Of a DNA stretch of 64,000 nucleotides, positions 23,896-35,421 are shown one piece after another. The stretch spans positions 44,557,030 to 44,621,029 of the forward strand of contig CM057841.1 in assembly GCA_030068075.1 (NCBI GenBank). The letters are read 5' to 3'. Position 1 is the stretch's first letter. Every line of letters starts with the position of its first letter. The stretch comes from Paguma larvata. Taxonomy: Eukaryota; Chordata; Mammalia; Carnivora; Viverridae. The notes below the pieces were generated by a model. It was given only the letters and a program-made list of their open reading frames with translations. It searched no databases and was not told the DNA's origin. Made by a program: the position numbers and the translations under genes.

Positions 23896-24012
23896 CTATT
23901 ACTTCATTTAAATATCCCAACAATTACCTGCAGATACTATTATTATTCCCATTTTATTGATGAATAAGTCTACGTGCAGTGGCTTAGCCAAGGGGAGATG
24001 GAGCTCAATGAC
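23896..24012 (-). mobile_element. MIR SINE fragment
   Basis: Antisense MIR core: TTCATTTAAATATCCCAACA, ATACTATTATTATTCCCATT, TTATTGATGAATAAGTCTAC, GTGGCTTAGCCAAGGGGAG. It sits between two hAT copies. Confidence 0.6.
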
Positions 24013-24018
24013 AGAAAT

Positions 24019-24182
24019 ATTCCACTGTCCAAGATGGCAGCCACTAGCCCATGTGGCCATTGACCACTTAAAATGTAGTAAGCATGATTGAAAAACTAAA
24101 TTTTAATATAATTTTAAGTAATTTATGTATCGATAACCACATGGGGTAGAAGCTACCATCTTGGATGGCTCACATCTAGCCC
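24019..24182 (+). mobile_element. hAT MITE of the same family, copy B
   Basis: CCACTGTCCAAGATGGCAGC, CACTAGCCCATGTGGCCATT, GACCACTTAAAATGTAG, the T/A-rich middle and CACATGGGGTAGAAGCTACC. Opposite orientation to copy A. Confidence 0.7.
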
Positions 24183-24464
24183 CATAGCTCCATCCTTAAC
24201 TCACACTGTATTTAATGCCTCAGCCCTCACATCATTGCTGCTAGCAACAACACAGGAATGAAGATTCAAGGTGGAGAAATGAAAGAAAAAGGATGGACCC
24301 TATTCGAACGGTAGCTTGACAAAAGGTTGCTTGAAGCTGAGCCTTCTTTTGGTCTCAATCCCTAAAGCAAGCTATGTTCGAGGGGCTCATGGGGAAGGGA
24401 GGATTAAATCTAGCATGGAATCTATTTTCAACATGTCCTTGATATTCTGGTATTACCTCTTTGC

Positions 24465-25013
24465 ATGAGAGCCAATAAAAGTATACGTGGCATATGTTTT
24501 CCACAGGATGCAATTTTTATAGAGCAACCAGATAAATTACAACATGGGTCAGGCCACAATTCTTCAGTGTGCCCAGAGGATCAGGTTGGGGCGGGGGGTG
24601 GGGGGTGTGGGTGGAGGGGAGGTAGTGGCCTAGACACATACCTCAATGGCAGTCTGGAAAAGGGAAGAGATGGACTGGCCTCCATTCTACAGACAGTTTC
24701 CCCTCAACCTGAAACCTTTGCTTTACTATGTATTAAGGTGTCTGGAACAGCCTGTTTGGCTTCCCTTGGGTTGTTTGTTTTGCTATCAGCTTTTTATCTG
24801 CTTCGCTTTTCATGTGATTCTACGAGAAGATCTTGCCACGGAACATTTAACAAGAAGAGGAAGCAAGCCCAAAAATTTCCATTTACACCCAAAATTATTG
24901 CACGTTTCCAGAGGCCTAAGAGTGGGCCTTCCTCGAAGTTTTACGATGGGATTGTGATTTCAACGATCCCTCCAAATAGATATTCTGTCTCTATTCAGAA
25001 AATGCAATTCTAG
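24465..25013 (+). CDS. Longest open frame in window, unassigned (probably not a gene)
   Basis: 182 codons from ATG to TAG. I recognise no family. The N-terminal third is ordinary; residues about 40-55 are glycine-rich because the frame crosses the G-tract. Residues about 98-113 form a hydrophobic stretch (LASLGLFVLLSAFYLL) that could pass as one membrane segment. The C-terminal part is basic (KKRKQAQK). A second same-strand frame (24646-24957, 103 codons) overlaps, which argues for low stop density, not coding. No CpG-rich promoter or clear Kozak context is visible, and no splice signals clearly frame it. Confidence 0.12.
   Translation: MRANKSIRGICFPQDAIFIEQPDKLQHGSGHNSSVCPEDQVGAGGGGCGWRGGSGLDTYLNGSLEKGRDGLASILQTVSPQPETFALLCIKVSGTACLASLGLFVLLSAFYLLRFSCDSTRRSCHGTFNKKRKQAQKFPFTPKIIARFQRPKSGPSSKFYDGIVISTIPPNRYSVSIQKMQF
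24587..24622 (+). other. G-quadruplex-forming G-tract
   Basis: TTGGGGCGGGGGGTGGGG, then GGTGTGGGTGGAGGGGAGG. At least five runs of three or more G separated by one to three bases, which satisfies the usual intramolecular quadruplex pattern on the plus strand. Confidence 0.8.
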
Positions 25014-28000
25014 AAACCTGTATCAAACTCTAATGATAGCTTACACTCTTTGCAGCTGAAAGAACAGAGTGGTAGCTGGTAGAACCGAGTGGCACGGGCT
25101 GCTCTGTGATGTAACCGGGAACCTGCTGCAGCTGCTCCGGCCTGTTCTCAGTTCCTCTCGGAATTCACTTCCAACAAGACTGTTGGGAGAGAAAATCACA
25201 GCCATCGTTTTTAATTTCAAGCACAGCGATGTTTAAATCATCCCAGAGTTCCTTCCAGACTTAGGAGATAAATTACCAGGTCACTGAGATGGCCCCATCT
25301 TTGGTGAAACAGGTAGGCTTTGCCCCAGAGCTCTGGCATAAACTACACTCTGGTTTGGCCAATTCTAAAGAATAAACATAGCAATGACATCTTTTACAAA
25401 CCTGCCTCACTTCTACATCAAGAAACCCTTCTCAAAGCCAAGATTAAAACAGTTAAATACAGTGACCTATCTTGAATGGCATATGTCTAAGTTGAACAGA
25501 TCAGGAGAAAAAAAAATAATAAAGGCTTCTTCTCCAATCCTCCCAGCCTATTACTTTTCAATAGATGCACACACACACAAAGGGTTTTCTGAATGTAGGA
25601 AAACAAGTTTATAATTACATAATTATGCAGACACACCACAATTTTTCTTTTATGTTACCTTTATCTTTAAAAGGCAACAGACAGGGCTGTACTAAAAAGC
25701 AATAAAGCATGGGTAATTTAATACCAAATTACATCCATATTGAAAAGTTTACATGCAGTTGAGAGCAGGCAGAGGTCAGCTTTTCAACAGGACTGTCTTT
25801 AATTGTGGCCATCAGTTTTAGCAATCCCGATCTCTGGATCAAAGACAGATATAATGGGCTTCCTCAACGCTGAATAGTGAAAGCAGACAGCAGGAATGGC
25901 GCTATCTGGCACCCAGAGGTCATAAAAAAAATTGCCAGAAAGGGAATGTGTCTCATTGTAAAATTATATATCTAAGATAAAATATATATTTGTAAAATCA
26001 TTCTCCCTAGCCCAGTTTCCAATGAGCTACTTTAAGATTTTTTTTTTTGTCACTTACAGGTGCTAGGTTTTCCCTGCTTTTCCTCTAACAAATGTGCAAC
26101 CTTTGCGTAAATCTTTATTAATTTTTTCAGTTGCTTTCGATCATGATTTTCTCTAACCTGCAAGGCAATTCCTCTTTCCTTGAGGAAGGGCTCTGTGAGC
26201 TGAAACTGGTTTTTCTTCCCCCGCTCTTTTCCCCCCTAAATCAAATGAGGAGTAAATTATCAGCAAATCAGATAGAAACAAGTTTCCTGGATCTGCAGAT
26301 CCTTTCTACAAATGAAGCAATTTCATCTCTGCTGGCTCTGGGGTTGGGGGAGTAGCATGGGAGGGGGGGAATTTAAGTAGCCATGGGGGACCAGAACGGA
26401 GATGCTAGCTGGCGAAGCATCCCCACGTTTGCATGCGCAGACCACTCAAATCTGCACCAAGAGACTACTTGCGAGAATCCATCTTTTTTCACTTAACAAG
26501 ATACAAAATATAAAACACATTTGCCTCTTATTAAACCTCTCCTGTAAGTGGTTCCAGGTCCACCATTTTTAAAGGGAGGAGAGGGGAGCTGAGACCCCCT
26601 TGGGAATTTCAGTGGAGTGACTGGAGATGAGGTACAGGCTGTGAGCCTTTATTACTTTAATTTTATTTTTTTTTCTAAAAGCACAGAAGGAATAACATTT
26701 TAAATCATTAGCATTTGCTTTAAGTAGTTATTTCTTCCAACTGTAAGAATCCCAGCTCCCAGCCCCCTTCCCCATTAGCACCACTCCCAGATCCTGCACA
26801 CAACTGCCCAGATGGAATTTCCCTCCACCGCTTAAATCTGGAAGGTGCTTTTAAAGAATTTCAGGCTCTAAATCGAGGCAGCCATGGAAGAAACTGTAAT
26901 CACAATTTCTCCTTCAAGCTTGGAGAATACGATTCTTGTATTTATGGCACCTGAAACTGAAAGTTGACAGGCATCTCAAAATTATTTCAGGGGCAGCAGC
27001 TACTGTTATGATAGAAGATGGTCTTCTCTGTTAAAAAAACAGAGTTCACAGTATTTCCTATTCAACTCGAAATTCTTTGTGAGAGTGACATGGAGGGCGC
27101 TTTTAAGTGGTGAAGTGCAAAACCTAAGTTTTTTTAGAAATGGAATAAAATCAACTACCTTTTTTAATTTGATTTATAGTTTCTATCAAGGGAGCAGCAA
27201 AGGTGATGAAATTTATGAAACCAGGAAAAGAAACTCAGTTCTGTGCTCTCTCAAGTTCAAAATGGCAGGAGGCCATATTCAGGCACAGAAATGTTGATTG
27301 GAAGGTTTAAGATCTCCTTTTGTGAGTTAGTTGGTTGCTTTGCTATTCAAAGACTAGAATAGATAAAATAAATCACTGGTTATTTCTGCATTTTGACTTT
27401 GCTCTACCGAAGGAGAGATCCCACTTGAGGTAAGGTCCGTTTCACAATCTGTAAAAGGCATGTACCGAAAGTGGCAGGTGACCAGGAAGGTCTTTAGTTC
27501 CAGTACAGTCTGGAGGTCTCCTGCCACTCACTTATTCTGTGCTCTATGAAGGACTGACAGACTAAGCCAGAATTCTGTAACATGTCCGGGGGATAGATAA
27601 GCTCTGTGATTTCAGACAGCAATAATCTGACCCAACAGTCAACAGGGGATTGGGGCGATATTTTACTCACAGCAAGATGTAACTAATGCGTCCGTGCCCA
27701 GGACTCCACCCAGACCTCCATGCAGGCTTCCAGGGTCACCTTCCTTGCTAGTCACTCGCCTTCAATACTGTATGACAGAGAGTTGGTGGATGGCTCTGCC
27801 CTTGCCTGCTCGTTCTCATCGGCATTAGAGCTTGTTTGTTAGGCACCAACAGGGCACCCAGCACTGTCCAATATATTGTTGCAGCCACAGGGCCTAAAGC
27901 AAGGAATATCTTCCATCTACCTCAAAGAGAATTAATGGCATTCCTGTTGGAAGCAGTGAAGGCGCTAATAAAAAGCTCCAAGTGTTAGTACAAATGCAAG

Positions 28001-28716
28001 ACTTCTTGCTTATTCGAGGTGTTAAAATAAAAAATTGTAATTATTGAGGGATCCCAAAAGGGAAAAGGGAAATAGTTTCCTGTAACAGAAGGAAGACTAA
28101 CTTTCTGTTATGATTTAACAGAACTGAAGGGAAATGGGATACAAGAACAAAGGATCAAGATGCCTGCTTAAGGACACAAGAGCAGATGCCACAAACCTAC
28201 AAAATGGAGATTAACAGCCTTCCTTTGTGTCAGAGACACCCAGTTTCCAATTGGAGAGGGCATGCCAGGTAGATGAAACCTGTCCAGAGAGACACAAATC
28301 AAACCCTACATACTGAAAATGAAGGGCTATTTTTTTTAATACTCGTTTCATATTTCAAATGACTTGGGACATTTTCAGTAGAAATCAAGTATTCAAAAAT
28401 TTAAAAAATAATGCACAATACAAATTTTTAATCTCGGTGTCATCACTAACTCTTGGACCCCTCAGTACTTCCCTTTCTTCATACTGAGAACTGAATGAGA
28501 TCATGAAGAACTACTGCATGGTGATATCAAGGGACAAGATCCAATGAACATGACCAGGACATGGCTTAAATATAAAGGATAAACAAGACAATGAATGAAG
28601 AACACATGAGTTCTACATGCACAATACAGGCTGGGGATGCATTTTGGTTAACTCAACACTAAGTCTTTGGTTACCACTTTGATGGGAGGCCGTATTAGAT
28701 TAAACATGGTCTTTAA

Positions 28717-28929
28717 AAATTTTTTTAATGTTTACTTATTTTTGAGAGACATAGAGGCACAGCGTGAAGAGGGGAAGGGCAGAGAGAGAGGGAGACACAG
28801 AATTGGAAGCAGGCTCCAGGCTCCAAGCCATCAGCACAGAGCCCGACGCGGGGCTCGAACTCATAGACCGCGAGATCATGACCTGAGCTGAAGTCAGCCG
28901 CCCAACCGACTGAGCCACCCAGGCGCCCC
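28717..28929 (-). mobile_element. Young feliform tRNA-Lys SINE
   Basis: Antisense copy ending in ACTGAGCCACCCAGGCGCCC, with the CpG-bearing block GCCCGACGCGGGGCTCGAAC still intact. Target-site duplication TAAACATGGTCTTTAA is perfect (28701-28716 and 28930-28945). Intact CpGs and a perfect duplication make it the youngest-looking insertion here. Frames at 28667-28891 and 28736-28960 are SINE-derived. Confidence 0.96.
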
Positions 28930-28989
28930 TAAACATGGTCTTTAATAAAATAATTCCCATGCTATGATCTGTACTATGTCTGCCTAATA

Positions 28990-29110
28990 CTAATTATAAC
29001 AATATTTATTATGCACATCAAATGCTTTACACATATTATCTCATTTAATTCTCAAGCAATCTTAGTAGATCAGTACTATTGCTATGCTGATCTCACTGAA
29101 AGATAACAAA
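28990..29110 (-). mobile_element. MIR SINE fragment
   Basis: Antisense MIR: ACAATATTTATTATGCACAT, AATGCTTTACACATATTATC, TCATTTAATTCTCAAGCAAT, and a decayed core to AAAGTTACCTACC. Confidence 0.65.
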
Positions 29111-29514
29111 AGTTACCTACCAACTATCACGCCACATGGAGATTTCATAGAGACTTCTATTACACCTGAACTGACACAAACAAAGTCGACCCACCTGCGA
29201 TCTGAAGAGCAAAGAAAATGTCAATCTAAATGCATTCCCAAACTGGGAATCTCTTGATGCTTGTGTCTCCTTCAGTCCCAACATCCATTTCACCACCAAA
29301 TACTTTTAAGTTTATGAAGCAAATTGTCTCAACCTCTTTAATAGACTGAAAATTAACAAGATAAGCATCCAATTCAAGAAAGTAGGAAAAAGAAAAAAAG
29401 AATCCAAAGACAATACACCAAAAGCAACAATACAGATCAAAGCAGAATTAGGTAATATAAAACATGTAACAGAGATCAAACAACCCAAAAGGGGGTTCTC
29501 TGGATATAGGTTAA
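29111..29514. other. Unique DNA, nothing recognised
   Basis: No repeat or coding signal seen. Confidence 0.5.
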
Positions 29515-29870
29515 CCAAGTGGTACAGCTACCTTGGGCCAACTTGGCTATTCTTTGAAGTCAAATGATGAATTGGCCGAGGCTAAATAGCCTCGCTCACA
29601 TGACCAGTGGCTGCCGTCTTGGTTAATCTAATGGGACTTCAGCTAGAACCGCTGATTTCTGCTGACTATGGTCTGGACCAGGCTTTTTCTCATCGTGGTC
29701 TCAGAATCCAAAAAGCAGCAAGGGTGGGAAAGCTCAAAGGCAGAAGCACTTTTCAAGCTTCTGCTGTGTTGCATTTGCCTGAGTCCCATTGGTCAAAGCC
29801 AAGTCACATGACCAAGTCCGGAGTCATGTGGGTATGGAGTATCACTGCAACAATCTACCATAACAAGTGA
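29515..29870. mobile_element. Fossil interspersed repeat, family not assigned
   Basis: Carries blocks I have seen in a mammal-wide repeat: AAGCACTTTTCAAGCTTCTG, TTGCATTTGCCTGAGTCCCA, TTGGTCAAAGCCAAGTCACA and TGACCAAGTCCGGAGTCATG. I cannot decide between LTR and DNA-transposon origin. The 87-codon frame at 29607-29870 lies inside it. Confidence 0.4.
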
Positions 29871-30954
29871 CCATACCACTGGCTCTGGCCCACTGATTTG
29901 ATCTCTGCCAACAAACCATAAGTGTGGTTTCTATCTAGTCACATTAGGATTTGTTATGACAGGTACTCTACAATGTACAGTATAAAAAGAAAGAAAAGAA
30001 CTAGGAAGAGCTACAATTTTTTTAAACATGCTGTGGAGATGTACAAGGAAGGATGCTGAGCAATTGTTCGCAGACAACTGAAAAAGAAAAATCGGGACCA
30101 AAAATGAAAAATTCGAAGGTTCATGGCTATAAGTCATTATGCTCGTTGATGATGATGTCCAGTGAAGCCAGTGTGAGAGGTGAATTTGAGGGATTACCAA
30201 GAGTTCTTTTGTTCAATCTGAACAACCTTTGTTAATTACATTGATCAACTACTTTAATGGCAAAATTTTTTTTTCAAGAATTTTTTTTTTTTTGCTACTA
30301 CTGTCAAATACTCTACTAAGCACTTTTATGTGTGGAATGACTGTGACATCAGGTGGCTAACCAGTAACAGCACGTGACTCTGTCTCTAGGCAGCCCCATC
30401 AAAACAGAATCCAGCCTCTACTTCCGTAAGTCAAAGACTTGGATCCTTGAATCACCGTCAGTGGTTTTCTCAACCAAGAAAGAAGGGTGACCTGATGTTA
30501 GGAATTTTTCCCCCAAATTATTTTAATGGTCAAAAAGGTCTGCTGTGCTCTAACAACTAATTTGGAACATACATTTTCCTGGCAGATTTTACATCAGAAA
30601 GCTTCGAATTTAAATATGAAAAGCCAGGATTTGCTTTCTAGACAGAATGCAATTCTAAAATGTCATGCAAATTTCTTTTTGGAAGAACAAATGCAAACAT
30701 TTTGAGAAGAGCTCTAAATATGCACAAGGCTTTTGGGAAACCATGTGTAAAATACTATTTTGCCTGAGGCAATCTATCTCCCACATTTGTTGAGGGAGAA
30801 AATAATAGCCAATATTCTGTATGACTGTGTTGACGGTATGAATGGTTTTTATCTGCATGGTTCTTGTGCAGTGCATGAGGCAATTCTTTGTCAGCTTTTC
30901 TGGGAGTTCTGAAAAATCATAGGATCCACAAACTGTGCACTAGACCATGTCTAT
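29871..30954. other. Unique DNA, nothing recognised
   Basis: T-runs near 30268 and 30284. No coding signal. Confidence 0.5.
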
Positions 30955-31025
30955 TTTTAATATGTACCCTCAAGCCCCTAGTAAAGAACTAAGCATCCTA
31001 CGGACACTCAAATACTTATTCACTA
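30955..31025 (+). mobile_element. Possible L2 3'-tail fragment
   Basis: CCCTAGTAAAGAACTAAGCA, TCCTACGGACACTCAAATAC, TTATTCACTAAC recall the L2 end ('gtgcctggcacatagtaggcgctcaataaat'). Short and diverged. Confidence 0.35.
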
Positions 31026-31331
31026 ACTACCACATTTACCAATACATCCTCCCCACAACCTCTGCTACTTTCCATATGCTGAAATAAAGGGATCCTTTCT
31101 TTTTAATTCTTGCCTCCTGTATACACACTCAATTATAATTTGCCCCACTCCCACATGAACAAAACAAGAAGTAGGTTTATCAGTATTGCTTTCTGTTCTG
31201 CTACCTCATTTTCTGGACTCCACCTTCTTTATATTCTTTACCATATATACATGTAACAAATGAATCAGACATTTGGCACAGTCTTTCCAGCAGTCTTATT
31301 CACGAGATCTTCTGCAATGATGTCAGTGTCC

Positions 31332-31505
31332 CAGAGCTGCACTGTCCAGTACGGTGGCCACTAGCCAAGTGTGGCTAGTCAGCGCCTGAAATGTGGCTAG
31401 TAGGACTGAGGAAATAACTTTTAATAATTTTTAAAATCAAATAAGATTTTAATTAAATTTAAGGAGGCCCATGTGACGAAGGGGCTACCATAATGGGCAA
31501 CACAG
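31332..31505 (+). mobile_element. hAT MITE of the 'gccactagccacatgtggct' family, copy C
   Basis: CAGAGCTGCACTGTCCAGTA, CGGTGGCCACTAGCCAAGTG, TGGCTAGTCAGCGCCTGAAA, TGTGGCTAGTAGGACTGAGG, then an A/T-rich middle and GGGGCTACCATAATGGGCAA. Third copy of the family in the window. Confidence 0.75.
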
Positions 31506-31559
31506 ATTTATAGTTTCAGATTAAGGCTTTCTAGATGTTCACACTGATGACAGAAAGAG

Positions 31560-31755
31560 AAATAGATTTGAGCCCCTTGCTCTGCTTTTCTCTGAACCCT
31601 AGATGGGTCACTCAGCACCTATGCCCCCAGACTCTTAATCCATAAAATGGCAATGGTAGTATCTATTTCATGGCTGTTGTGATGATTACACAAGATAATT
31701 TTTGTAAAGCAGCTGGCGCATAGGAAATGACCAATGAAAAGTAATGCTTTTCCTC
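31560..31755 (+). mobile_element. MIR SINE
   Basis: GAGCCCCTTGCTCTGCTTTT, GATGGGTCACTCAGCACCTA, TCTTAATCCATAAAATGGCA, ATGGTAGTATCTATTTCATG, GTTGTGATGATTACACAAGA and GCAGCTGGCGCATAGG. Confidence 0.75.
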
Positions 31756-31790
31756 TTTTAAGAAATCTTCAAACTGGGATTCAGAAAAAG

Positions 31791-31857
31791 TTTTTTCTGT
31801 ATATATATTTTTCTGTATATCTATTTTTTTTCCTATTTTTTCTGTATGTATATTTTA
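31791..31857. repeat. T-rich imperfect tandem repeat
   Basis: TTTTTCTGTATATATA-like unit recurring about four times with variation (TTTCTGTATATCTA, TTTCTGTATGTATA). Confidence 0.6.
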
Positions 31858-32289
31858 TCGCAATTGTTTTTCAAGATCAACACTCAGGAAGGTAAACAAA
31901 GTAGGCAGGAGAAAAGATAGGATTAAGGAATTCTGGAATGGAGAGAGGAAAAAGTGGAAAATTAAATCAAGAAAGGACAGAGAGAGTGATGAGAAGCAGC
32001 AGTAAGTTAGCACCATGACTAGGGCTTACAGAAGAAAACAGATCATGAGAAATCCTCAGGTGACCAAAGAACAGTGAAAAAGAGTTAGAGCTAAGTATAT
32101 AATTTCAGCTTATTACCCACTGATATATCCTCTTGGACCTTCACATCTTCACTGAAATTCCACCCCACACTGCAGCCATGTTCCTCTGGTAATATGGAAA
32201 GAAGGAAGACAGACTATGACCAGCAATAAGCAAAGCAGTGCAGAAAAAGATTGGACTAGGAGCTGTTTTCAAGAGACCTAGATGGTAGA

Positions 32290-32920
32290 CCATGCAGACA
32301 AAGGTTTCAAAGCAACTATTACAAATATGTTCAAAAATTAAAGGAAACCACTATTAAAGAATTACACATTAAGATAACAATGACATATAAGACGAAGAAT
32401 ATCAATAAAGAAGTAGATACTATTACAAAGAACCAAACAGCAAATCTGGAGTTGAAAAGAAGAATAACCCAAATGAAATATTCACTAGAGGGGTTCAAGA
32501 GTATAGCTGGTGAAAGAAAAGAATCTGCAAACTTGAAGAGTTTTTAACAGAAATAATGCAATCTGAAGACCAGAGAAAAAATAGGGAACAAAGATAATGG
32601 AAAGAACCTCAGAGAAATGTTGGACACCATTACATGCACTGACATAAACATAATGGAAAAAACAATTCATCATGTAAAAGGGAAACCCCACAAAATTAAG
32701 GGCATACCACTCATCAGAAACTCTGTAGGCCAGAAGACAGTAGTATGACATACTCTAAGTGCTCTCAGTACACAACTGTCAACCAAGACTCTTATATTTA
32801 GCAAAACTATACTTCAAAAATGAAGATGAACGAGATATTCCTGGATGAACAAAAATTATCCCAAGTAATCTGCTGCAAACAGACACGCTAGAAATACTAC
32901 AGGAAGTTCTCCTTTCTTCT
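32290..32920 (+). pseudogene. L1 ORF1 remnant
   Basis: Recognisable by order: AAGGTTTCAAAGCAACTATT, AAATTAAAGGAAACCACTAT, AATATTCACTAGAGGGGTTC, ACCTCAGAGAAATGTTGGAC, CAGAAACTCTGTAGGCCAGA, AACTGTCAACCAAGACTCTT and AGCAAAACTATACTTCAAAA. These blocks encode the RNA-binding chaperone of L1 in intact copies. A large middle part appears deleted near 32660-32700, and no open frame survives. Confidence 0.75.
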
Positions 32921-33995
32921 CTCACCTTCTTTAGAGGATTAAAATAAGGTAATTATAACAATGCACTGTTGTGATTGTAATATGTACAGACATATTGTGT
33001 AAAAAAGTAATAGCACCAAAAAAGGAAGAGGGAATTTAGCAATCAAGGAATAAAGCTTTTAGATTTCATCGAACGAAGTCAGTATAAATCTAAAGAAGAT
33101 TCTGGTAACTTTGAATGTATAATTGTAAACTCTAGAACAACCACTAACAAAGTAACTCAAACAAATATAATTTAAAAATCTATAGTGAGATTAAAATGTT
33201 ACCCAGAAAGCAACTAATACTAAAAAATACAATAAGGAGGGATAGAGAAACAAAATGTACTTCAGACATGTAGAAAACAAAAAACAAAATAACAGATGTA
33301 ATTCCAGCGATATCACTAACAACACTAAGTGTGAATGGATTAAACAATCCAGCTGAAAGGCAGGGACTGTCAGAGTGGACTTTAAAAAATAGTATCACCT
33401 ATATGTTGTCTGTAGGATAGACACTAGGTTCAAAGATACAAACAGGCTGAAGGTAAAATGATATAAAAAAATAATCCTACAAACAACAACAACAATAAAA
33501 GAACTGCAATGGCTGTATTAATGTCAGACAAAATTGACTTTAAAAAAAAAGTGGTGTTAGAAAGGGACATTTCACAATCATTTAAAAAAATCACTCTCTC
33601 ATGAATATATAACAATTTTAGCAATATACGCACCTAACAACAAATGCCCCAGACCTTGGAACATTCTCCAAGATAAATGACATGCTAGGCCATAAAACAA
33701 GCTTAAGTTTGAAAAGACTGAAATCATATACGGTATAATCTGTGCCTACAGGGCAATTAAGAAATCAGTAACAGGAGGAAATTAGGGGAATTCACCACCA
33801 TGTGAAAATTAAACAGCATATGCCTAAATAACCAATGAGTCAAAGAAGAAATCACAAATTAATTAGAAACCACTCCAAGATAAATGAAAACAAAAAACAC
33901 AACATACCAAAATATTCGGGATGCATTTAAAGCAGTATTCGGAAGGAAATTTATAGCTGCCAACACTTATAACGGCAGAAAAAATATTTTCTGTT

Positions 33996-34200
33996 AAAGT
34001 TTTATTTTTGAGAGAGAGAGCAAGCATGAGCAGGGGAGAGGAGCAGAGAGAAAGAGGGAGGTGGAGATTGAAAATCACAAGCAAGCTCACACTGTCAGTG
34101 CAGAGTCCAATGTAAGGCTTGAACTCACAAACTCTGAGATCATGACCTGAGCTGAGATCAAGAGTTAGATACTTAACTGATAAGCCACCCAGGCACCCAA
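33996..34200 (-). mobile_element. Feliform tRNA-Lys SINE nested in L1
   Basis: Antisense copy: AAAGTTTTATTTTTGAGAGA tail, CACTGTCAGTGCAGAGTCCA, GAGATCATGACCTGAGCTGA and TAAGCCACCCAGGCACCC head. More diverged than the other nested copies. Target duplication is only approximate (A-rich on both sides). Confidence 0.9.
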
Positions 34201-34562
34201 GAAAGAAAAATCAACCCTCCATATTAAGAAACCAGAAGGGGTGGGGTGGGGGGGAGAAGAGAAGGAAACTAGATGAGCAAACTAAACTGAAACCTAACAA
34301 AGAGAAGGAAATAGTAAACATTACACTAAAAAAGAATTTTAAATAAAATGTAAGAAAAATAGAAAACATAAAACTAAACCAAAAGTTGTTTGTTTGAAAA
34401 GATCAACAAAATTAAGCTAGAGCAGCTAAGAAAGAAAAAGAGAGAAGATACAATTATTAAAATCAGAAATGACATCAGACATTGCTACCTTGAGGGGGAA
34501 AAAAAGATTTTAAGAGAATACTATGAACAAATAGAAGGCTTAGGTGAAAGGGATAGATTCCA

Positions 34563-34758
34563 GGGCACCTGGGTGGTTCAGTCAGTTGAGCATCTGACTT
34601 AGGCTCAGGTCATGATCTCATGGTTCATGAGTTCAAGCCCAGATCAGGTTCTCTGCTGTCAGCACAGAGCCCACTTCAGATTCTGTGCCCCCCACCCCCC
34701 GCTGCCCTTCCACAGCTCGTGCTATCTCAAAGATAAGCAAACATTTAAAAAGAAAAAT
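34563..34758 (+). mobile_element. Feliform tRNA-Lys SINE nested in L1
   Basis: GGGCACCTGGGTGGTTCAGT head, GGCTCAGGTCATGATCTCAT, and A-rich end. Target-site duplication AAAGGGATAGATTCC (34547-34561) and AAAGGGACAGATTCC (34759-34773), 14 of 15 alike. The duplicated target is L1 ORF2, which resumes immediately after. Confidence 0.95.
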
Positions 34759-35240
34759 AAAGGGACAGATTCCTAGAAAGACACAAATTACCAAAAAATA
34801 TTCGAGAAGACATTTAAAAAAATCTACATAGACCTAAAAAAGTAAAATTTTCAAAACTTCCCAAAAAGAAAAGTCCAGGCCCAGATGACCTCACTGGTGA
34901 ATTCTACCAAACATTCAAAAAAGAATTAATAACAATCTTTCACAAACTCTTCCAAAAGATGTAAGAAGGAACAAATTAATTCGATGAAGCCACTATTACT
35001 CTGATAACAAAATCAAGACATAAAAAGAAAAAAAGTTACAGACCATTATCCACTATAGATATAATAAAAATTCTCCACAAAATACAAACAATACATAAAA
35101 ATCACATCTAGCAATACACACAAATTATACCATGACCAAGTAGGATTTACCCCAAAAACACAAGGTTGATTCAAAATCTAAAAATCAATTAATGTAATAA
35201 ACTACATTAACAGAATAAAGGACAAAAAATTATCATCTAA

Positions 35241-35421
35241 GGGGCAACTAGGTACCTCAGCTGGTTGAGCGTCCGACTCTTGATTTCACTCAGGTCATGA
35301 TACCAGTGTCTTGGGATTGAGCTCTGTACTGGATCCACACTGAGCATGAGGCCTGCTTGAGATACTCTCCAATTCTGCCCCTCTCTCCCACTCCTTCTCT
35401 CGCTACAAAAAAAATTATTTT
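35241..35421 (+). mobile_element. Feliform tRNA-Lys SINE nested in L1
   Basis: GGGGCAACTAGGTACCTCAG head, GAGCGTCCGACTCTTGATTT, CACTCAGGTCATGATACCAG, TCTGCCCCTCTCTCCCACTC and an A-rich end. Highly diverged, so older than the copy at 34563. No clean target duplication seen. Confidence 0.88.

Larger units (their letters stand above)
24183..28700. other. Repeat-poor block
   Basis: About 4.5 kb with no transposon I recognise. It has a G-quadruplex motif and a long open frame at its start. Strings such as CACGTTTGCATGCGCAGACC (near 26425) resemble conserved regulatory DNA, but no conservation data are available. T-runs at about 26040 and 26665. Confidence 0.4.

Noticed and set aside
28717..28929. 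tRNA-like head of the SINEs as tRNA genes
   Set aside because: Only the tRNA-derived promoter part is present, followed by SINE body and A-rich tail, with target duplications; no intact cloverleaf.
28667..28960. Overlapping frames on both strands
   Set aside because: Both are read-throughs of a young SINE; the peptides recur at other SINE copies (for example 36765-37112).
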